Origin: Caldilineaceae bacterium
GTDB lineage: Bacteria > Chloroflexota > Anaerolineae > Caldilineales > Caldilineaceae
Assembly: GCA_026645575.1 (NCBI GenBank)
Contig: JAPKMW010000046.1
Span: forward strand, 11,952-75,951
Length of the DNA stretch: 64,000 nucleotides
Reading direction: 5' to 3'
Shown here: in pieces, positions 25,509 to 34,577 of the stretch
How the letters are laid out: each line of letters starts with the position of its first letter
Position numbering within the stretch: the stretch's first letter is position 1
Notes under the pieces: model-generated
The model's database searches: none
What the model saw: the letters and a program-made list of their open reading frames with translations, nothing else
Told to the model about the DNA's origin: nothing
Position numbers and translations under genes: made by a program

Positions 25509-25698
25509 TAGTAAAGACTTTTGCAGATTAACAAAATAGTACTGGTATCACGTAGGTCATCGCCTCCGGCGTGACAAAGTAAGCCGTCACGCCGGAGGCG
25601 ATGACCTACGAAAACGCCGGTTTTCTCGATACCAGTATTATTTCGGAAATTTATAATAATCTTTCTCCCAGCTCGGACAAAGACTAAAGTCTTTACTA
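25509..25698. repeat. Interrupted TAGTAAAGAC element with nested palindrome
   Basis: Outer ends: TAGTAAAGACTT (25509-25520) and AAGACTAAAGTCTTTACTA (25680-25698), as in the 8932 and 15265 copies. Nested inside: TACTGGTATC (25540-25549)/GATACCAGTA (25628-25637), enclosing perfect 25-bp arms at 25551-25575 and 25586-25610 (CGTAGGTCATCGCCTCCGGC...). Looks like insertion of one palindromic element into another. The 344-bp dppB-dppC gap consists mainly of repeats. Confidence 0.8.
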
Positions 25699-25741
25699 CC
25701 GATCACACCTTCGTTGACAGAACACTATGGTCGTCGAATCA

Positions 25742-25797
25742 AGACTATAGACTTGGGACTTCGGACTATAGACTACGGACTTTGGACTTTGGACTGC
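25742..25797. repeat. Single-arm heptad array, consensus RGACTNN
   Basis: Eight consecutive heptads: AGACTAT, AGACTTG, GGACTTC, GGACTAT, AGACTAC, GGACTTT, GGACTTT, GGACTGC. It ends on the dppB stop codon. No complementary arm is near. Confidence 0.85.
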
Positions 25798-26756
25798 TAC
25801 TCATATCGAATCCGTGGATCAATCCAGGCGTAGAGCAGATCGATCACCAGGTTGATAAAGACAAAGGTCACGGCAAAGAGCAGCGTGAGATTCTGCACCA
25901 TCATCCAGTCCCGTTCGACCGCGCCTTGGGCCAGCGCCGACCCCAAGCCGGGAAAACCAAAGGCGCGCTCCACCGCCACCGCGCCACCCAACAGCCCGGC
26001 CAACGACAACCCGGAGACCGTGATCACCGGCAACATGGCATTGCGCAGCACATGACGAATGATGATGAGTTGTTGGCGCAATCCTTTGGCTTTGGCAGTA
26101 CGTACATAATCTTCGCGTAGCACTTCCAAAACCGTTGTGCGCGTCATGCGCGCAATGATCGCCGCCAGCCCAACGCCCACTGCCACTGCCGGCCCCATAA
26201 CCATGCTCAGATTGCGCGCCGGATCTTCCCAAAGCTGTACAATGGTGATCGACGGGCGCCAGTTAAAGACCAACACTGTAAAGAGGATCATGGTCAGCCC
26301 CAGCCAGAAACTAGGGATTGCCATAAACATGGTGACAACCAGCCGCAAAATGTAATCGAGCCACGACTCGCGCCGGAGCGCGCTGATCACCCCAATCGGC
26401 ACACCGATCAACCAGGCCAGAATGATGGCAATGAGGGCAATCTGCGCCGTAATCGGCCCGCGCCGCAAAATCGTGTCGCGAATCGGCACATCACTCCAAA
26501 AAGAATAGCCCATCTCGCCACTAAAGACATCGCCCATCCACCCCAAATATTGTTGATAGAGCGGCTTATCCAACCCCAAGGTCGCCTTTACCGCCGCCAC
26601 CTCGGCATCAGTCAACACATAAATGCCCTGACCTTCGCCATAGATCATTGCCAGCGGATCACCGGGCAGCACGCGCATGGCGATAAAGATCACCACCGTC
26701 ACGCCAAAGATTGTCAGAATTGCCAGCAGCAGCCGGCGGAGTAGGTATTTGAGCAT
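25797..26756 (-). CDS. dppB: ABC transporter permease, DppB/OppB type
   Basis: 319 residues. N-terminal 'MLKYLLRRLLLAILTIFGVTVVIFIAMRVLPGDP' is the standard DppB start. The EAA-type loop reads 'EVLREDYVRTAKAKGLRQQLIIIRHVLRNAMLPVI'. About six membrane helices. It pairs with DppC. No Shine-Dalgarno is seen: the eight bases before the start codon are followed directly by a heptad repeat (26764-26812), so translation may depend on the upstream gene. Confidence 0.92.
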   Translation of the reverse strand: MLKYLLRRLLLAILTIFGVTVVIFIAMRVLPGDPLAMIYGEGQGIYVLTDAEVAAVKATLGLDKPLYQQYLGWMGDVFSGEMGYSFWSDVPIRDTILRRGPITAQIALIAIILAWLIGVPIGVISALRRESWLDYILRLVVTMFMAIPSFWLGLTMILFTVLVFNWRPSITIVQLWEDPARNLSMVMGPAVAVGVGLAAIIARMTRTTVLEVLREDYVRTAKAKGLRQQLIIIRHVLRNAMLPVITVSGLSLAGLLGGAVAVERAFGFPGLGSALAQGAVERDWMMVQNLTLLFAVTFVFINLVIDLLYAWIDPRIRYE

Positions 26757-26763
26757 GAGAATT

Positions 26764-26851
26764 GAGTTACGAGTTACGAGTTACGAATTACGAATTACGA
26801 ATTACGAGTTACGCACTTTCTCCGTAACTCGTAATTCATAATTCGTAATTC
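26764..26851. repeat. GAGTTAC/GAATTAC heptad inverted repeat
   Basis: Seven left-arm heptads (GAGTTAC x3, GAATTAC x3, GAGTTAC; 26764-26812) and four complementary right-arm heptads (26824-26851). Same words as 14257-14338. It sits between the binding-protein gene and dppB. Confidence 0.92.
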
Positions 26852-26854
26852 AAT

Positions 26855-28534
26855 CTACCGATCCAGCCACAACGTCTCAAACCGTCCCCACTTGGACCAG
26901 AGGCGTTCGCCAAAGGCAATACCCTTAACATCGGTGCTGGCCATGGCGGAGTGGGCGCAGAAGCCAATCAGGAAGAAGGGTGGGTTTTCGTCCAGCATGT
27001 CCAACCCACGGTTGATGATCTCCTGGCGTTTGGCATTGTCGGTTTCAGCGGCCAGTTCGTCCAGCAGCGCATCAAAGTCCGGGTTGGAATATTGCGACCA
27101 GTTTTGCGAAGCGCCGGTGCGCAGATAGCTGTTCCAGAAGGGGAACGGGTCAAGAATCGACGACGCATAGGTGTCGGACTTGAAGAGATCAAAGTCGCCC
27201 GACTTTAGTACATCGGCGGTGAGCGCACGCTCGACCACCTTGACTTCCCCCTGAATGTTCAGGCTAGTGCGCAGCAGTTCGGCAAAGGCCGGCACGGCGA
27301 CTTCCGAAGAGGAAGCGTCGGTCCAGGCGGTGAAGGTGGTCTCAAAGCCATCGGGATAGCCCGCTTCGGCCAGCAAGCGCTTGGCTTCGGCAATGTCTTC
27401 GGTTTTGTCAGGGCGATAACCCGGCATGGTCAGCAGCTCTTCTTGCGGCGTGGCAAAGGGACTGGCGGAGGGCAGCCAGCGAGTGACAAAGGCGGGTTCC
27501 CACACCGGGGCAAAGGTGTCGATCAACGACTGGCGATCCACGGCCAGGTGAATGGCGCGGCGCACAAGCGGGTTGTTGAACGGCTCTTTGTTGTTGTTGA
27601 TCGCGACCATGTGCGAGTTCAGACAAGCGGCGCGGGCGGTTTGCAGATCATCACGGGTGGCGCCTTCGTTCCAGGTATCGACTGAAACGTTAAAGGAGAG
27701 ATCGGCTTGCCCGGTCAACACGGCTGTGCCACGATCGGCCCAAGCGGCCACATGCTGGAAGGTGATGCCGTCCAGGTAGGGCAGATTGGGATTCCAATAC
27801 TCGCGGTTGGCTTCCACCACAATCTTTTCACCAGGGACAAATTCGACAAACTTGAAGGGGCCGGTGCCAGGCGGCACAGTGACGCCCTTGAGGTCAAAGT
27901 TGTTCTCTTCCAGAGTCTTCTTAGAATAGATCACCGCGCCGTCGCCCGCAATAATTTCGAGGAAATAGGAGACCGGCTGTTTCAGCGTAAAGACAACCGT
28001 CATATCATCGGGCGCGGTTACTTCCTGAACCATCGCCAACTCTTCGCGCAACCCGCCAATGGCAACATTTTCCGGTGGACTGATGATACGGTTAAAGGTC
28101 GCCAGCACATCTTCGGCGCTGAACGCCTCGCCATCATGGAACTTCACCCCTTCGCGCAGGTGGAAGGTGTAGGTCGTCTTGTCTTCCGAAACTTCCCAGG
28201 CGGTCGCCAATGCCGGTGCAAGGCTGCGGTAGCCATCCATGAGATTCCACATAATCAGCCCATCATACATCATGCCGCAGCCGGCGCAACCGCCCCCCTG
28301 GTGAATGTCGAAATGGGTCGGATTGGCGCCCCAGGCCGTCAACAACATGCCGCCCCGTTTGGGGTTCTCTTCCGGCGCTGTCATGAGCCAATCCGGGCCA
28401 AAGGAGCCGGCCTCGGCGGCGGGCGCCATTTCGATGGGCGCCGGCGCTTCAATCGGTGCAATGGGCACGGCGCCCGGCGCACAAGCGGTGATGATCACTG
28501 CAAGCACAACAATGATCCATAAGGTTCGCTTCAT
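26855..28534 (-). CDS. dppA: ABC transporter substrate-binding lipoprotein (family 5, DppA/OppA-like)
   Basis: 559 residues with AGGAGGG 8 bases before ATG 28534. The lipobox 'VIITAC' puts the acylated Cys at about 18. The mature part contains the SBP family-5 signature ('YTFHLREGVKFHDGEAFSAEDVLATFNRI') and a C-terminal 'LDMLDENPPFFLIGF'. It binds oligopeptides or similar solutes outside the membrane and delivers them to DppBC. A 'GGGCAGCGMMYDG' loop near residue 75 has two Cys and may be a disulfide or just a loop. Confidence 0.92.
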   Translation of the reverse strand: MKRTLWIIVVLAVIITACAPGAVPIAPIEAPAPIEMAPAAEAGSFGPDWLMTAPEENPKRGGMLLTAWGANPTHFDIHQGGGCAGCGMMYDGLIMWNLMDGYRSLAPALATAWEVSEDKTTYTFHLREGVKFHDGEAFSAEDVLATFNRIISPPENVAIGGLREELAMVQEVTAPDDMTVVFTLKQPVSYFLEIIAGDGAVIYSKKTLEENNFDLKGVTVPPGTGPFKFVEFVPGEKIVVEANREYWNPNLPYLDGITFQHVAAWADRGTAVLTGQADLSFNVSVDTWNEGATRDDLQTARAACLNSHMVAINNNKEPFNNPLVRRAIHLAVDRQSLIDTFAPVWEPAFVTRWLPSASPFATPQEELLTMPGYRPDKTEDIAEAKRLLAEAGYPDGFETTFTAWTDASSSEVAVPAFAELLRTSLNIQGEVKVVERALTADVLKSGDFDLFKSDTYASSILDPFPFWNSYLRTGASQNWSQYSNPDFDALLDELAAETDNAKRQEIINRGLDMLDENPPFFLIGFCAHSAMASTDVKGIAFGERLWSKWGRFETLWLDR

Positions 28535-28737
28535 GAACTGTCCCTCCTATGTAATTTCTGATTGCCCTCTTGGGGATAACGGCCAGAGGCGGCCTTGATT
28601 TTACACAGCGCTTGCGTTAGTTGACGCTGTGGTTGCATAGTCTAAACGAAGCGTCAGGCGTTGTCAAATCGCTTTTTTGTGTCCTACAGTTGGATGATTG
28701 TCTTCTTTCCAGAAATGCGCCGATGGTGGCGTCAAGA

Positions 28738-28767
28738 TTGTCAAGATGGTGCAACCACTGGTATAAT
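28738..28767 (+). promoter_or_regulatory. Promoter of the FtsX-like gene
   Basis: TTGTCA (28738-28743), an 18-bp spacer and TATAAT (28762-28767). The predicted start (about 28774) excludes upstream start codons of the longer reading frame and supports ATG 28817. Confidence 0.65.
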
Positions 28768-28816
28768 GGCCACACAGCAATTTTCTTCGACGAACCTTCA
28801 ATTTGGACGATGGATC

Positions 28817-30061
28817 ATGAAATTCGGACTCTATCTCCTCATGGCGCTTGACAACATGGTGCAACACAAGCTGCGCACCTTTTTGACGCTGCTGGGCTTG
28901 ATCGTCGGCATCGCCTCGGTACTGGTGATGACGGGGATGGGGCGCGGTTTTGAGGCTGATTTGCAAAAGTGGCTGGCCACGATGTTGCCCAACAAAATCA
29001 CGGTGGCGCCGGGCTTTAGCGCCGAGTTGCCGCCTATGTTAACTTTGCGCGAAGTCGAATTTCTGCAACGAAAAGCCAATCCCAATTGGGTGACGGCCAT
29101 TGCGCCCAAGGTTGATCTTTGGGGGCTACCCGTCAAAGGCGTTGATCCGGAGATGAGTTGGACGGTAATGACCGCCGCCACTACAGCCGATTATCCCCAG
29201 ATGACCAAGCTGGTCTTTATTCAAGGTCGCTTCTTTAACGCCGAAGAAGTGCAAAATGAAGAAATGGTGGCGGTGGTCAATCAAGACATGTTGGATCTGT
29301 TGGCGCAAGGTGGTCAGACCGATACCGGCTCTGTTACGATTGACAATAAACTGCTACGTATTGTCGGCGTCCTCGACACCTCCGACACCTTTGGCTATGA
29401 GCAGCCCCAAATCTTCCTGCCCATCAAACTCTTAGAGCGGCAACTCTATTTGCAAAATGTTACACTGGATAAGGGGTCTGTAGTCGTCTCGACCATTGAT
29501 GTGCTGGCCGTCGATGTCGCTCGTGTGCAGCAGGCGCGCCGTGAGGTCGAGCGGGTCTTTCGGCTTTACTATGGCCTGGACATTGATGAGCCGACCACTG
29601 TGCAGATTACCGTTGATCGGGAGAGCTTGACCACCAACGAAGATTATATGCGCAACTTTACTCTCGTGCTGGCTGGCATTGGTGGCGTTGCGTTGCTGGT
29701 GGGTGGCATCGGTATTATGAATATTCTGCTGGCCGCCGTGAGCGAACGCACGCGCGAAATCGGTCTGCGCAAAGCCATCGGCGCCAGCAACGGCGACATT
29801 CTCTTCCAATTTTTGATGGAATCGATCACCATCTGCCTCGTCGGCGGTGCTCTAGGGGTCGGCTTTAGCTATGGCATCGCCGCCTTGATCAATGGTGCTT
29901 TGGGCGGCCCGGAGAGCCAGATGGGCATTCGCATTTTAATCGACCTGACCTCGGTCGTGGTTGCCGCGGGCAGCAGCATCGCTTGCGGCTTGATCTTTGG
30001 CCTCTACCCTGCCCTACGCGCCATGCGCTTAAACCCCATTCAAGCCCTGCGCTATGAATAG
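28817..30061 (+). CDS. FtsX/MacB-type permease
   Basis: 414 residues from ATG 28817, downstream of the promoter at 28738. Layout: TM1 (residues about 20-45, 'FLTLLGLIVGIASVLVMTGM'), a periplasmic MacB_PCD domain (about 50-270), then three TM helices (about 280-410) with 'GIMNILLAAVSERTREIGLRKAIGAS'. This is the permease part of lipoprotein/antibiotic-type MacB exporters. There is no ATPase domain, and no ATPase gene is in this operon. A HlyD-like adaptor follows after 12 bp. Confidence 0.9.
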   Translation: MKFGLYLLMALDNMVQHKLRTFLTLLGLIVGIASVLVMTGMGRGFEADLQKWLATMLPNKITVAPGFSAELPPMLTLREVEFLQRKANPNWVTAIAPKVDLWGLPVKGVDPEMSWTVMTAATTADYPQMTKLVFIQGRFFNAEEVQNEEMVAVVNQDMLDLLAQGGQTDTGSVTIDNKLLRIVGVLDTSDTFGYEQPQIFLPIKLLERQLYLQNVTLDKGSVVVSTIDVLAVDVARVQQARREVERVFRLYYGLDIDEPTTVQITVDRESLTTNEDYMRNFTLVLAGIGGVALLVGGIGIMNILLAAVSERTREIGLRKAIGASNGDILFQFLMESITICLVGGALGVGFSYGIAALINGALGGPESQMGIRILIDLTSVVVAAGSSIACGLIFGLYPALRAMRLNPIQALRYE

Positions 30062-30073
30062 AGATGAGTTGGA

Positions 30074-31741
30074 ATGCAACGAAGAAAACGACGCTGGCAC
30101 CAACGACGCTGGCTCTGGTGGCTGTTGGGGTTAGTCGCCCTGTTGACACTACTCTATGTACTCAATAATCGCTTTCTGTGGGTGTCATTGCCCTGGCAAA
30201 CCCCTGGACAAGCGCTGATGGTGGACGGTCAGCCGCCGGATCTCCCCCTGATCGAGACCGTACCGGCAGAACCCGCTGCCGATACCATTCGCAATGTCAC
30301 CGAGAGCGGTAAGCTCGAATTTCGCACTATCTTTGAGATCAAAGCCCCCTTTGAATCAACGGTGGCAACGGTTACGGTGGAGACCGGCGCTGTTATAACC
30401 GTCGGACAGACGTTGCTGACACTCAATACCGATAAATTACAGGAAGAGTTTAATCGCGCCTGGCTGGATCTCACCCAAAAGCGCCAGGCATTGACCGATC
30501 TCATGGCGCAAAGTTCGGCCACCGCCGTGATGGAGGCCAAGGCCGAGTTGCTGGCGGCGCAAGAAGAACTGAAAAAACTGGAAGATGGCCCACCCGCCAT
30601 CGAACGGCAGGCGGCGTTGATTGCCATTAGTGAAGCCAAGGTCGCCTATGAGGAGTTGCTGGCCAGCAACGATCCGAATAGCAAAAAAGTACGTGACGCC
30701 CGCTTTGCTCTGGTCCAAGCCGAACGGGCCGTACAACGCGCCCAAACGGCTTACAATGCCGTCGCCTGGCGGGGCGACATTGGCGCTTCGCAGGAAGCAA
30801 ACGCACTGCAAACCGCCACCGAGGGTTATGAACAACAAAAAGCTATCTATGACGAGGCTGTGAAACCGCCCACCGAGCTACAGGTACAGAAGGCGCAAAA
30901 TGCCATTGCCCAAGCGCAAAACAGTTACGATAAACTTTTTACCGCTACCCCTGCGCAACTGGAAGCCGCCAAAGTCAAAGTGGCGAGATCTGAAGAGAAG
31001 GTAAAGACCATCGAAAATGGTCCGCCTCCCCTCAAGGTGCAAGAGGCGGAAGGCCAGGTGGTCGAGGCGCTCAACCGTTTAGAGAGCTTGCGCAATAAGT
31101 TGAACAATGCCGCCACCTTGCGCACCCCTTTTGATGGACAGTTGGTGAAATTGAGCGCAAAACCGGGACAGGCGGTCAAAGAAGGCGATACGCTGGCGGT
31201 CGTGGTCATCCCCGACCAATTTAAGTTGACGCTGGCGATCAGCGAACTTTCGATCCTACGCATTGAACGAGGGATGCCCGTCGAGATCACGCTGGATGTG
31301 CTGCCGGAGGAGATCTTCGCCGGCGTCGTCGCCACCATTGCCCCGCCCACTGTGCAAACCGAAGGTGACACATCGGGGGGCGGCGGTGGGGGCGGCGGCC
31401 AATTTACCACCTATGGCGTCACTGTGACGATGGCGGACGACGACCGCAATCAACGCTTATTGGCCGGCATGAGCGCCCGCGCTACCTTTGTCGGTTCCAA
31501 CCAATTGCCACCCAACGCCTGGCTAGTGCCGGCTAATGCCATCATTGAACAAAATGGCGATGTGGGTACGATTCAGATCATGCGCGGCGAAACGCCAACC
31601 CCGCTCCAAGTCCAGGTGACAGCGCAAACCCACGGTGAAACAGTGGTGATTATCTCCGAAGAGTTACAACCCGGCGATATGGTGGTTGGCTCGATGGCTT
31701 CCTTCCTCGACCAACAGGAACCGCAGTTTTTCGGACCGTAA
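30074..31741 (+). CDS. HlyD/MacA-type membrane fusion (adaptor) protein
   Basis: 555 residues. A TM helix at about 12-32 ('WLWWLLGLVALLTLLYVL'); then a barrel-sandwich/lipoyl half ('SGKLEFRTIFEIKAPFESTV'), a long coiled coil (about 120-330, KAQ/QAQ-rich), the second lipoyl half ('NAATLRTPFDGQLVKLSAKPGQAVKEGD'), and a beta-barrel. A run of eight Gly at residues 435-442 is a flexible insert. It connects the inner-membrane permease to periplasm or cell envelope. Chloroflexota lack a typical outer membrane, so the partner may be a cell-wall component. Confidence 0.88.
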   Translation: MQRRKRRWHQRRWLWWLLGLVALLTLLYVLNNRFLWVSLPWQTPGQALMVDGQPPDLPLIETVPAEPAADTIRNVTESGKLEFRTIFEIKAPFESTVATVTVETGAVITVGQTLLTLNTDKLQEEFNRAWLDLTQKRQALTDLMAQSSATAVMEAKAELLAAQEELKKLEDGPPAIERQAALIAISEAKVAYEELLASNDPNSKKVRDARFALVQAERAVQRAQTAYNAVAWRGDIGASQEANALQTATEGYEQQKAIYDEAVKPPTELQVQKAQNAIAQAQNSYDKLFTATPAQLEAAKVKVARSEEKVKTIENGPPPLKVQEAEGQVVEALNRLESLRNKLNNAATLRTPFDGQLVKLSAKPGQAVKEGDTLAVVVIPDQFKLTLAISELSILRIERGMPVEITLDVLPEEIFAGVVATIAPPTVQTEGDTSGGGGGGGGQFTTYGVTVTMADDDRNQRLLAGMSARATFVGSNQLPPNAWLVPANAIIEQNGDVGTIQIMRGETPTPLQVQVTAQTHGETVVIISEELQPGDMVVGSMASFLDQQEPQFFGP

Positions 31742-31770
31742 AAAATGACAAGATGACAAGATGACCTTCC

Positions 31771-31845
31771 GCTCCTAGCGAGTCCGTGACTCGCTCCGGC
31801 ACGAGTGAACGTACAACGCTCCTAGCGAGTCACGGACTCGCTCCG
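31771..31845. repeat. TCCGTGA-core repeat, copy 4 (inverted core, direct flanks)
   Basis: Two units: GCTC-CTA-GCGAG-TCCGTGA-CTCGC (31771-31794) and GCTC-CTA-GCGAG-TCACGGA-CTCGC (31818-31841). The flanks are in direct orientation while the 7-bp core is reversed. Because CGAG/CTCG is self-complementary, each unit folds alone. Confidence 0.85.
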
Positions 31846-31937
31846 GTCAATTGTACGTCAGGATTCACGGCAAGCGGAGAAGTCCGTTACTTTTGGGCGA
31901 TCTGATCTTGTCCATTGTAGAAGGTAAGGCAGTAGCT

Positions 31938-33677
31938 ATGTGGCGAATACAATGGATTGTACTCCTGTCTGGCATCTTAACGCTCGGCTTGATGACGGCG
32001 GTGCGCGCCCAAAACACGACGGCATCGCCGACAGATCAGGTGGCGGTGGTGGGGGCGCGGGGAGCAGTGTTGCATCATGTGTTGACCCAGGAGCCGCTGG
32101 CTGAGTTGCCGCCGGGCGCTTTGTTGACCGTGATGGCGCGCAGCCCGGATGGGCAACTGCTCTTTGTCCGCAGCGAAGCACACTCTAGCGGTTGGGTTGC
32201 CATTCGTGATCTGCTGGTGGTCGATGTCAATCACTTGCCGGTGATGACGCCGCCCACCGCCGATTCGTTGCCCTTGACCATTACGCAGACGATAACCCAG
32301 GCAGATGATTTGCAACCTGTCCTCGTGCCGACGACGGCGCCGCCTGCTGCCACCGCGCTGGTGACATTGCAGGGGAGCCGCCTTAATTTGCGGAGTGGCC
32401 CTGGCGTGGCCTATCCTATCGTCGGGAAAGCTGAACCTGGCAGCCGCTGGGCTGTGATCGGGCGCACGGCGGCAGCGGATTGGGTGCAACTGCATGCGTT
32501 GAGCGGAACGGATGAGGCAAGCTGGGCAGCGGTCACGTATCTGACGGTCACTGGTGTCGTCGAAAACGTACCAACCATCACCGATCTGCCAGCGCCGCCG
32601 GCCCAAACAGAGGTCGTCCGCACTTTGTTGCCGACTCCTGTGCCGGACAGGGCATCGGCTGCGAACAGCCAACCGACCGCCACTTCGGCGCGCGCCGGCA
32701 AAACCGGTTTGACCGGCACACTTGTTTTTCAAGATCGCATCGGCGGCACGATCTATGTCTATGATTTGGGCAAGGACACTTTGCGCCCACTTACCGGCGG
32801 CACTGACCCCGCCCTTAGCCCCGATGGGCGTCTCGTGGCCTATACGCGCGATGGCGGCGGCAATGGCCTTTATGTCATCAACATTGATGGGGCCGATGAA
32901 CGGTTGATCTACAACGAACGCCCGCTTCTACGCTCGCCCAAGTGGAGTCCCGACGGGCGTTGGCTGGTCTTTAGCCGCAGCAATGGCTTTGATGATTGCC
33001 GGGTGGTGCGTGGTACCGTCTGTCTGCCCGATGACGCGATTTTGGAAGCGTTGCCGGAGGGCTTGCAGCTTGATATGGACATGAACAAGCTGGTGCGCGA
33101 TCTGCCCAACCAGCGCGCCTATCATACCGTCTTGTCCCGTGTAGGCGCCAGCGGCGGCGACTATCGTGACATCCCCTCGCTCGACTATGCCGCCGCCCCG
33201 GATTGGAACAGCGCCGGCATTACCTACCAATCCAACGCCGGCATCCAACGCACCGCCGATGAAGCCGATGCCCAGAGCGTTCAGGTGGCGAATGACCCTT
33301 TGATCGGCTACTTCCATGATCCCGCCTGGCAGCCAGGCCCAGAGGGCTCCCCCGGACGCATTGTCTTTCATCGTAAACAGGGTAGCCATTGGCAAATCTA
33401 CGCCGTCAACCCCGACGGCTCTGGTCTGGTCGCCTTGACCCGCCCTGTCACCGCATTGGTCGATGAATTGCCCTCTAACGTTTCGCCGGCTTGGAGTCCT
33501 GACGGCCAGCATATTGTCTATGTCAGCAACCGCAACTCCATCGAATCTGCTGGCGCCTGGCATCTCTGGGTAATGAACGCTGATGGCAGCGAGCAACGCA
33601 TGTTGCCCATTGATGTGGTGCTGGAGTACAGCTTCTCCTCCGAGCAGATGGTCAGTTGGGGGCCGAGTGTGCAGTGA
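31938..33677 (+). CDS. Exported protein with SH3-like domains and a PD40 beta-propeller
   Basis: 579 residues from ATG 31938, start of a clear signal peptide ('RIQWIVLLSGILTLGLMTAVRAQ'). An SH3-like domain is visible in 'LQGSRLNLRSGPGVAYPIVGKAEPGSRWAVIGRT'; a second related segment precedes it (about 35-105). A Pro/Thr-rich linker follows, then a six-bladed TolB/WD40-like propeller with repeats such as 'DPALSPDGRLVAYTRDG', 'SPKWSPDGRWLVFSRS' and 'SPAWSPDGQHIVYVSNR'. It likely interacts with cell-wall material. It is probably in the same unit as the FtsX/HlyD genes. Confidence 0.85.
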   Translation: MWRIQWIVLLSGILTLGLMTAVRAQNTTASPTDQVAVVGARGAVLHHVLTQEPLAELPPGALLTVMARSPDGQLLFVRSEAHSSGWVAIRDLLVVDVNHLPVMTPPTADSLPLTITQTITQADDLQPVLVPTTAPPAATALVTLQGSRLNLRSGPGVAYPIVGKAEPGSRWAVIGRTAAADWVQLHALSGTDEASWAAVTYLTVTGVVENVPTITDLPAPPAQTEVVRTLLPTPVPDRASAANSQPTATSARAGKTGLTGTLVFQDRIGGTIYVYDLGKDTLRPLTGGTDPALSPDGRLVAYTRDGGGNGLYVINIDGADERLIYNERPLLRSPKWSPDGRWLVFSRSNGFDDCRVVRGTVCLPDDAILEALPEGLQLDMDMNKLVRDLPNQRAYHTVLSRVGASGGDYRDIPSLDYAAAPDWNSAGITYQSNAGIQRTADEADAQSVQVANDPLIGYFHDPAWQPGPEGSPGRIVFHRKQGSHWQIYAVNPDGSGLVALTRPVTALVDELPSNVSPAWSPDGQHIVYVSNRNSIESAGAWHLWVMNADGSEQRMLPIDVVLEYSFSSEQMVSWGPSVQ

Positions 33678-33732
33678 TCGTGTTGTGTGAACTGTCACCA
33701 TTGCCGCTAGGGTCCGTAAAAGAATAAATCCT

Positions 33733-33763
33733 GCTCTTTGCGAGTCACGGACTCGCAAAGAGC
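33733..33763. repeat. TCCGTGA-core hairpin, copy 5 (single stem)
   Basis: A perfect stem of 12 bp: GCTCTTTGCGAG (33733-33744), loop TCACGGA (33745-33751), complement 33752-33763. The full unit GCTC-TTT-G-CGAG pairs with CTCG-C-AAA-GAGC, showing covariation in the variable part too. Confidence 0.9.
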
Positions 33764-33866
33764 GGTGAATCAAGTTATATTTTACGAACTCGTCGAGGTT
33801 TCCAATGGGCTTGGCTTGTTATTGAATTTCTCAAAAGTCTGAGCATGACGGTTCATGCAACACGCA

Positions 33867-34577
33867 TTACGTACCACGTTCCACTTGCCGCACCATTGCC
33901 ATCAACAACGCCACCTCTTCCGGCGATAGACGAGCTTTGTATGCCATCTGGCGCACCTTGCGCATAACCGCAACCTGATTGCCTTTGAAGAAGCCAATTT
34001 TTGCCAACGTGCTTTCGCTCAACTGAAAGAGGCGTTCCAGGTCGGCTTGTGGGGCCAGGGCCGGGGGCAGTGATTCAGGCTGCGCCATCCCAGCCGGTAT
34101 TGCCATGCGCACCTCATACAAAAGCAGCAAGACCGCCTGCGCCAAATTGAGCGCCGGGTAGTCGGGATTGGTCGGCAGTGTGACCAACAGGTGACAGCGA
34201 TCCAATGCGGCCTGATCCAAGCCATCATCTTCCTGCCCAAAAAGCAATCCAACCCGCCCCGCTTGTAACTGGGTGACGACGTTGGTCGCCAGGTTGCGAA
34301 TGTCGCTGGTTTGGGGGCGCCCTCGGTGGGCCTGCGCGGCTGTACCGATAACATAGTGCAGGTCGGCCAGCGCTTCGGCCAGAGTTAGGTGAGTGGTCAT
34401 GCGATCAAGTAGATCGTCACAATGGTGCGCCACACGTAAGATGCCATTGGTTGCTGGCGGCTCAGGTTGCACTAACCGCAATTGGCTGATTCCCATATTC
34501 TTCATGGCGCGCAAAATGGCGCCAACATTCACTCCATCTTGGGGGCGTTGCAAGATCACAACGAGTTGTTCAAGCAT
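33867..34577 (-). CDS. trmJ: SpoU/TrmH-family RNA 2'-O-methyltransferase (TrmJ-like)
   Basis: 236 residues. SPOUT motifs: 'DGVNVGAILRAMKNMGISQLRL' (motif 1), 'VGLLFGQEDDGLDQAALDRC' (motif 2) and 'LPTNPDYPALNLAQAVLLLLYE' (motif 3, the trefoil knot). A short helical C-terminal tail follows, as in TrmJ. TrmJ methylates the 2'-OH of tRNA position 32; assignment to TrmJ rather than a paralog rests on the tail and on 'NPDYPALNLAQAV'. Convergent with the upstream SH3-propeller gene. Confidence 0.82.
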   Translation of the reverse strand: MLEQLVVILQRPQDGVNVGAILRAMKNMGISQLRLVQPEPPATNGILRVAHHCDDLLDRMTTHLTLAEALADLHYVIGTAAQAHRGRPQTSDIRNLATNVVTQLQAGRVGLLFGQEDDGLDQAALDRCHLLVTLPTNPDYPALNLAQAVLLLLYEVRMAIPAGMAQPESLPPALAPQADLERLFQLSESTLAKIGFFKGNQVAVMRKVRQMAYKARLSPEEVALLMAMVRQVERGT

